Below, piece by piece: positions 58,844-64,000 of a stretch of DNA of 64,000 nt (the stretch's first letter is position 1; the number at the start of each line of letters is the position of its first letter). Source of the stretch: Bdellovibrio sp047344985 (GTDB lineage: Bacteria > Bdellovibrionota > Bdellovibrionia > Bdellovibrionales > Bdellovibrionaceae); NCBI RefSeq assembly GCF_047344985.1, contig NZ_CP178861.1, forward strand, positions 186,001 to 250,000, given 5' to 3'. The notes below the pieces were generated by a model. That model saw nothing but the letters and a program-made list of their open reading frames with translations. It was not told the origin of the DNA and did no database searches. Position numbers and translations under genes: made by a program.

Positions 58844-61048
58844 TTAAAAGTAAGAATCGGCCCAATCAATCAGAGTTCCGTTAATCCAAGAAATTCTTTC
58901 CTGATTTGTGATCTTGCGACCCTGACGTAAGAAGTTCAGAATCTCTGTGCGTAATTCTTTGGCCGTTTTTTCATGAAGAATCAAAGCGCCACTTTCTGTG
59001 TCATGAATAAAACTGCGACGATTTAAATTTACACTGCTTACAAAACTAAGCTTGCGATCAATCACGAGAAGCTTTGCATGCAGGATGGATTTTTCGTCTG
59101 TCCACTCGTAAATGTCAACGTTGCTAAGATGTCTGTTCACGCCTTGCTTATTCACGTCTTCCGCAATTTGCGGAGTTCCGTCGCCTGCTAAATGAATGCG
59201 GGTCATAACTTTGACCTTCACGCCTCTTTGTACGGCGCGATCCAAGGCCGCACTGATCGCCACCGAAGGACGGAAGTAAGGAGTTGTGAGAAGAAGTTCC
59301 GACTGCGCGGAATCAATCATATTAATATAGAATCTTTCCAACTGATAGCCGTCAAAGTAAGGCAAAGACATAATATGACGGACTAGTGGATACAACGTCG
59401 GTAACGACGTCAGACGACGAACTTGGTCTGCATCTGCAAGTTTTGGAACGTTCAGATTTGTTGATCTAAAACGTTGAGTTTCCGGATCGCGCATCCAGAA
59501 GGCCAACATCTGTGATGTTACAGATTTCACAAACTGATAACCACGCAGCTCAATTTCGAAATCGTTATAATATATGTACGCTTCTTCACCTTCGCCGTAG
59601 TTTTTGAGATATTTATAAGCTTTATAAAAAGGCGTATCACTAAAGATGTAGGAATCACGAATATTACGGCCACCCGTAATCAAGAAATTGGCACTTGGAT
59701 CTTTAGCAGAGTAGCCAATGATAAGCTTTGTGTGATTCACACGGTGAAACTTATCCAGCCAACCGCCGTCGTGTTTTTCTGAAAGACGGTATTTGTAGTA
59801 TTGAACTTTGATATTCGGAACGCCGACTTGCAGCCATTCCAAAATATGTTTGTCTTTTTTCGTCATCGTGACTTCAGGAACCAGAATACGAACTTGCGTG
59901 CCGCGTTCGGCATGGTAACGAAGAGCTCGTGCCATGATCATTCCGTAAAAGTCGGCAGAAAAATTCAGCGACGACACCCAAATGACATCAAACTTCGGTG
60001 CTTTTGAAAAATCCAGCTCTGCCATCGGGTTTTTATCATTAAAGTCTTTACGCTTAAGACCTGATCCCGTGAGTGACATAACCTTGCGGTTCATAGAAAC
60101 GTAAGGATCACGCAGATTCACCATTTTCTCGAAAGACTGAGGGCATGTCGTAAAGTTAAAATCCTGCTGCCAGAAAAAACTTGTCGGAGTATTGCCGAAG
60201 TTTCCTTCAGGACGTGCGCAAATATCGACTTGGTTGGTAAGCTTAATCCACTCTGGAGACGCGTCCCCGATATCGGTAAGTTCAAATCCATGAGTCCATG
60301 TTGAAGAGATCTCTGGATCATAGAATTTAAACTGGCAATGGCTTACAGCTGGAGTGAACTTCACGCGCACTTTCTGGCCGTTGACTTTGTTGAAGTACCA
60401 GTTGAACTCGTAAACGCGGCTGTGACGTTCACTGGTAAAGAACAAAAAGCCATCGTCGTAAATGATATCGTTATTGCACTCCAATTGTGCTTTTAAATAT
60501 TTTTGACGGCGATCCTCTTTGTCTCCGGCAAAAGGCGCCTCGGACTCTGCAGGAAGAAGATTTGCAAAGCGCAAAGAGTAGGAATTATAAAAGCGGTGCT
60601 CTAGCGGAAAAGGATTCCTTTTCGTTCCTAATTTGAAATCAGCCAGGTTCTTAACCTCCATCACTTCTTCTTTGTCAAAAAGACGAGGACGGAAAGTCGC
60701 TTCAAACCACGGTCCCAAACCGGACCAGTCACGCAGTTGCAGTTTGGAAGAAAGCTGATTGACGTGGAACTGTCTTTCACCCATCAATTTTTCCACTTGC
60801 TGACGAACCTTAGGATCACGTAAAGCACTTCCGTCAAAAAGAGTTTGATTGGTTGCTTCGCGCATCGTTTGAAAAGCCTGTTGGCTTGTACGCCAGTCGT
60901 TATTCCAATATTTAGAAAGTTCTAAATCAATTTCCTGAACACGGTTGGCGCGATCGGCATCATACATTTCAGAACTCGGTGAGCGCTGAACGTTCGTACA
61001 AGATAGAATTCCGAATGAAAATAGAAGTAGAAATAGATACCGTTTCAT
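58844..61048 (-). CDS. Large phospholipase-D-superfamily lipoprotein
   Basis: 734-residue lipoprotein (lipobox FGILSCT). Two PLD half-sites: the first, HTKLIIGYSAKDP...GGRN (about 450), keeps HxK but lacks the Asp at the usual place; the second, LHAKLLVIDRKLSFVSSVNLNRRS (about 655), is canonical HxKx4D with SVN. N-terminal 330 residues precede the PLD part and contain several cysteines. PLD family members act on phospholipids, for example cardiolipin synthases. Anchored outside the cytoplasm, the enzyme could act on prey or own envelope lipids (speculation). Confidence 0.85.
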   Translation of the reverse strand: MKRYLFLLLFSFGILSCTNVQRSPSSEMYDADRANRVQEIDLELSKYWNNDWRTSQQAFQTMREATNQTLFDGSALRDPKVRQQVEKLMGERQFHVNQLSSKLQLRDWSGLGPWFEATFRPRLFDKEEVMEVKNLADFKLGTKRNPFPLEHRFYNSYSLRFANLLPAESEAPFAGDKEDRRQKYLKAQLECNNDIIYDDGFLFFTSERHSRVYEFNWYFNKVNGQKVRVKFTPAVSHCQFKFYDPEISSTWTHGFELTDIGDASPEWIKLTNQVDICARPEGNFGNTPTSFFWQQDFNFTTCPQSFEKMVNLRDPYVSMNRKVMSLTGSGLKRKDFNDKNPMAELDFSKAPKFDVIWVSSLNFSADFYGMIMARALRYHAERGTQVRILVPEVTMTKKDKHILEWLQVGVPNIKVQYYKYRLSEKHDGGWLDKFHRVNHTKLIIGYSAKDPSANFLITGGRNIRDSYIFSDTPFYKAYKYLKNYGEGEEAYIYYNDFEIELRGYQFVKSVTSQMLAFWMRDPETQRFRSTNLNVPKLADADQVRRLTSLPTLYPLVRHIMSLPYFDGYQLERFYINMIDSAQSELLLTTPYFRPSVAISAALDRAVQRGVKVKVMTRIHLAGDGTPQIAEDVNKQGVNRHLSNVDIYEWTDEKSILHAKLLVIDRKLSFVSSVNLNRRSFIHDTESGALILHEKTAKELRTEILNFLRQGRKITNQERISWINGTLIDWADSYF

Positions 61049-61150
61049 TCTTTTTCATTCGGTTATCTAGAGGGAAAAGTTTAGATTTTTAGTCGAGAAG
61101 TCTAAAATTGAGACGGGGAAATTTTGAGGAGTATTCCGCGAGGTTCGCGC

Positions 61151-61184
61151 AAAGAGCCCATGCTGTAGAAAGGTCGGGCTCTTT
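61151..61184 (-). terminator. Terminator-like hairpin after the 61196 gene
   Basis: AAAGAGCCC (61151-61159) / GGGCTCTTT (61176-61184), 9-bp stem with 16-nt loop, on the minus-strand side of the small exported protein. Confidence 0.6.
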
Positions 61185-61195
61185 GTGAAGAAATA

Positions 61196-61720
61196 TTAAT
61201 TATAGAACTCAGCGATGTCGTCGTGATTGCGAATGAAAGTCTTAAGATCTTTGGAAACATAACTTGTTTCGCGGATTACACCCTCAGTGCAAGAATCCAA
61301 TGTCGACATGTCTTCGCCATCAAAGTCACAAGCACTTGTTTCCCAAGCACGCTCAGCATAGGCGATTTTGTAACCGACAAGGTTGCTGCCTCTGAAGATA
61401 CCGATCACTTCAGTCAACACTGTGTTGCCATCCGCATAGAAGTCGCCTTCAAGAATTGTATCCGCCCAGATGTAAGACTGACGGAATGCGATTTTTTGAA
61501 GAGCGATCATTTCGCCGTTTGAAAGAAACGCGGAATAATTTTTTCCGTTCTTGTAAAGGACAGCTTCACGGAAAGGTTTTTGGCAAGTTTGTGCACAAGC
61601 CTCTTTGTACTTTTCAATCATGTCAGCAAATTGACGAGCGCCTACGAAATGTTGATCCGCTTGCGCATTCAAAGAAAGAGCAGTCACAGCCAGTGCGAAA
61701 ATGAGAATTTTTTTGAACAT
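61196..61720 (-). CDS. Small exported protein, unknown
   Basis: 174 residues: signal peptide (cleavage near AQA-DQ), then a compact domain with four cysteines (YKEACAQTCQ, SACDFDGED, DSCTEGV), suggesting two disulfides. Followed by a hairpin at 61151. GGAGG lies before ATG 61720. I do not recognise a family. Confidence 0.7.
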   Translation of the reverse strand: MFKKILIFALAVTALSLNAQADQHFVGARQFADMIEKYKEACAQTCQKPFREAVLYKNGKNYSAFLSNGEMIALQKIAFRQSYIWADTILEGDFYADGNTVLTEVIGIFRGSNLVGYKIAYAERAWETSACDFDGEDMSTLDSCTEGVIRETSYVSKDLKTFIRNHDDIAEFYN

Positions 61721-61801
61721 ACGGCCTCCTAAAGGTCTCTTGGTATAAACCCACTCAACGCCGATGTATAATTCAAAATTTTTATGATATTATGCGTTTG
61801 T

Positions 61802-62659
61802 ATGAATGCTCCTCCGATAAAGCCCGAATTTCTGTTGTTAGGATTGGGGCCAATATTTGTGCTCTTTATTGTCGGCGAATATTTTTTCAGTCGAAAAAAT
61901 CATCCTGAGCGCTTTGATTTAAAAGACATGGCGAATAACGCTGCGCTATCTTTGCTTCAACAAGGAGCCGAATTCTTTTTTCTTTTTATCAATTGGCTTT
62001 TCGTTGTGACACTTTACACAAATCTCTACGGGCGTGGTCTGCATCTTGTCCCGGAAAATATCAGTGCGCTGTGGTTTGTGGTGCTTTTTGTTGCGCAGGA
62101 TTTTCTTTACTATTGGTTTCATCGCATAAGCCACAGAGTCCGCTGGTTTTGGTCAGCCCACGTGGCGCACCACTCTTCTGAATATCTGAACTTTTCCACG
62201 GCCCTTCGCCAAAGTGTGCTTTATCCATTCACAGGCATGTGGATTTTCTGGCTGCCGCTGGCCTATTTGGGATTCAGTCCGGAGTGGATCACGTTTATCG
62301 TTTCACTGAACTTAGCCTACCAATTTTTCGTACACACGCAGCTTGTAAAATCCTTAGGTCCGTTAGAATGGATTTTAAATACGCCAAGCCATCACCGCGT
62401 GCACCACGCAAAGAATCCACAGTATATCGATAAGAACTATGCTGGAGCATTGATTATTTGGGATAAAATGTTTGGAACATTTGTTCCTGAAGAAGAAGCC
62501 TGCGTTTATGGCATTACAAAAAAAGTAAACTATCGAAATCCGTTTGAGTCGAATATGCGTGAGTTCATTGATATGTGCAGAGGAGCGCAAAGAGCTTCTG
62601 GATTAAAAAAGAAGCTCAAGCATTTTTTTGGCCCGCCCGAGTGGGACGGGAAGGACTAA
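61802..62659 (+). CDS. Sterol desaturase / fatty-acid hydroxylase family protein
   Basis: 285 residues, about four membrane helices, and the eight-histidine diiron signature of the superfamily: HRISHR, HVAHHSSE and HRVHHAKN (about 105-210). The family hydroxylates or desaturates lipids with O2. ATG 61802 is taken as start; ATG 61784 six codons upstream is possible. The 3' end overlaps the convergent acyl-CoA synthetase by 4 bp. Confidence 0.9.
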   Translation: MNAPPIKPEFLLLGLGPIFVLFIVGEYFFSRKNHPERFDLKDMANNAALSLLQQGAEFFFLFINWLFVVTLYTNLYGRGLHLVPENISALWFVVLFVAQDFLYYWFHRISHRVRWFWSAHVAHHSSEYLNFSTALRQSVLYPFTGMWIFWLPLAYLGFSPEWITFIVSLNLAYQFFVHTQLVKSLGPLEWILNTPSHHRVHHAKNPQYIDKNYAGALIIWDKMFGTFVPEEEACVYGITKKVNYRNPFESNMREFIDMCRGAQRASGLKKKLKHFFGPPEWDGKD

Positions 62660-64000
62660 GCCGTTGTCTCCGCAAGCTTACGTTTCAAAATCTTTCCACT
62701 ATCCCCTTTAGGTAAAGACGGCAAAAATACAAAATGTTTTGGAATTTTAAATTTCGCTAAATTTTGTAGACAGTGATTATGAAGTTCATCCGCTGTTAAA
62801 GACGTATTGCCAGCGACAACAAAAGCTTTGCCGACTTCGCCCCATTTATCATCAGGAACACCAATCACAGCCGCTTCAAGAACTTGCGGATGTTTGCGCA
62901 AGATTTGTTCTACCTCTGGCGGATAAACATTTTCTCCGCCAGAAATGAACATGTCTTTCTTGCGACCAACGACATAGAAATAACCTTCAGAGTCGCGACG
63001 AACGAGGTCCCCCGTGTAAAGCCAACCCTCTTTGATCGTCTCTTGAGTCGCTTTTTCGTTGTGCCAGTAACCTTGCATGCACATTGGCCCGCGCAAAACG
63101 AGTTCACCGACTTCATCGTCGCCCAGTTCACGGCCGTCGTTATCAACGACCTTCGCTTCGATATAGAAATTAGGAAAACCAATGGAGCCAATTTTGCGAA
63201 GAGCGTCTTCTTCGTTTAAAGAAAACACATTCGGTCCAAACTCTGTGAGTCCATATCCTTGGCGAATCGGAATGCCTTTTTTATCCCAAACTTTAATAAG
63301 TTCAATCGGCATTGGTTCGCCACCGACGATGGCATAACGAACACTCTGTAAATTCGTTTTTTCAAAAATCGCAGAGCGCGCCATCATGTCCATCGTTGTA
63401 GGAACGCCAAACATAATCGTCGCTTTTTCTTGCTCGCTCAGACTTAAAATCTGCTCAGCATCGAATTTTTTTAAGAACACAACCTTCGCACCACGATGGA
63501 TGAACGGAGTTGTCAGAACATTCCAGCCGCCCGTGTGAAAGAACGGAAGGAAAATCACGGTGCAATCGGATTGCGAGATATTCAGTCGGAATGTCGTATT
63601 GATCGAATTCCAAAAAAGCATTTTATACGTGAGGATCGCGCCCTTTGGAGAGCCCGTCGTGCCTGACGTATAAAGAATCATCACCGGATCCGTTTCTTGA
63701 ACATTGAATTTGTATTCAGAAGCTTTCGTTGTTTCAAGTTTTGTCGCGAAACTGTTTTCGCCTTGCAAAAGAAGTTTTGCCGGGTTCACAGTCTTTGGAA
63801 GGTTCTCAACGATTTCACGATAAGGCTCTTGGAACAAAATCAATTTCGGAGACGAATCCGTCATGATGTGATCCACCTCACGTTGAGTGAGGCGGAAGTT
63901 CACTGGCACCATGATGGCGCCGAGTCTCTGTAAGGCAAAGAACAAAAACACATATTCAAGTTCATTCGTTGCAAGAACGGCCACGCGGTCGCCCTTGCAG
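62656..64000 (-). CDS. Acyl-CoA synthetase, AMP-forming (N-terminus outside window)
   Basis: At least 447 residues; the frame runs off the window at 64000, so about 60-100 N-terminal residues are missing. Motifs: MILYTSGTTGSPKGAILT (P-loop), YGLTEFGPN, GWLYTGDLVRRDSEGYFYVVGRKKDMFISGGENVYP split over the A5-A8 region and PKGDSGKILKRKL near the end. Activates fatty or aromatic acids with CoA. Substrate cannot be read from the sequence. Confidence 0.92.
   Translation of the reverse strand, partial: CKGDRVAVLATNELEYVFLFFALQRLGAIMVPVNFRLTQREVDHIMTDSSPKLILFQEPYREIVENLPKTVNPAKLLLQGENSFATKLETTKASEYKFNVQETDPVMILYTSGTTGSPKGAILTYKMLFWNSINTTFRLNISQSDCTVIFLPFFHTGGWNVLTTPFIHRGAKVVFLKKFDAEQILSLSEQEKATIMFGVPTTMDMMARSAIFEKTNLQSVRYAIVGGEPMPIELIKVWDKKGIPIRQGYGLTEFGPNVFSLNEEDALRKIGSIGFPNFYIEAKVVDNDGRELGDDEVGELVLRGPMCMQGYWHNEKATQETIKEGWLYTGDLVRRDSEGYFYVVGRKKDMFISGGENVYPPEVEQILRKHPQVLEAAVIGVPDDKWGEVGKAFVVAGNTSLTADELHNHCLQNLAKFKIPKHFVFLPSLPKGDSGKILKRKLAETTA

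Overview
This window reads as chromosomal housekeeping and cell-envelope sequence from a Gram-negative, predatory-type bacterium, most likely Bdellovibrio or a close relative (inference). The reasons are the gene mix and style: many exported proteins and lipoproteins, several secreted hydrolases, a chemoreceptor, moderate GC, frequent TTG and GTG starts, tight 4-bp overlaps, and an rpsU-yqeY-dnaG-rpoD macromolecular synthesis operon. I see no rRNA, CRISPR array, insertion sequence, phage gene or integration site. There is one tRNA.

Layout. 1-491: end of mreB. 546-3938: a sigma-like / anti-sigma-like / histidine kinase cluster with overlapping genes. 3971-8889: an archaic (Csu-like) chaperone-usher pilus locus, with the probable major pilin convergent to it. 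9143-17611: envelope genes, including a RadC-like JAB protein, an LpoB-like plus COG3014-like lipoprotein pair, a PhaR-type regulator, a pseudopilin-like protein, a large TPR lipoprotein, a two-CXXCH cytochrome-type lipoprotein and a LolB-like lipoprotein. 17691-23590: prkA, DUF444/YeaH, spoVR and a SUI1-type factor in one operon, followed by an OmpR-type response regulator. 23670-24892: a secreted protein-glutaminase-like enzyme coupled to a small exported protein.

24889-29063 (minus strand): DEAD-box helicase, a TadA-Nudix fusion, TerC and an exported HEFGH metallopeptidase-like protein. 29236-33720: the macromolecular synthesis operon with an intrinsic-terminator-like hairpin between yqeY and dnaG. 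33874-46335: tRNA(CAT), a histidine kinase, an RRM protein with an IF-1-like protein, isochorismatase-like hydrolase, solute-binding protein, PpiC-type parvulin, NhaC-type antiporter, outer-membrane protein, chemoreceptor, lipoproteins (one NlpC/P60-like) and an EamA transporter. 46382-48604 (minus): nitrogen assimilation genes glnB and glnA, followed by a GcvH-like protein that has lost the lipoyl lysine and carries a long acidic tail.

48853-56012: GGCT-like protein, trmL, a 36-aa cationic membrane peptide whose Shine-Dalgarno lies in a hairpin, secA, two envelope-type genes, a 40-aa membrane protein, and rsgA behind a strong promoter, a 17-aa leader peptide and an attenuator-like region. 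56118-64000: BamE-like lipoprotein, a metzincin lipoprotein, a large phospholipase-D-family lipoprotein, a sterol-desaturase-family protein and a partial acyl-CoA synthetase.

The least ordinary items are the rsgA leader/attenuator, the SD-sequestered micro-ORF upstream of secA, the lysine-less acidic GcvH-like protein next to glnA, the protein-glutaminase pair, the TadA-Nudix fusion, and the sigma/anti-sigma pair whose zinc motif is degenerate.
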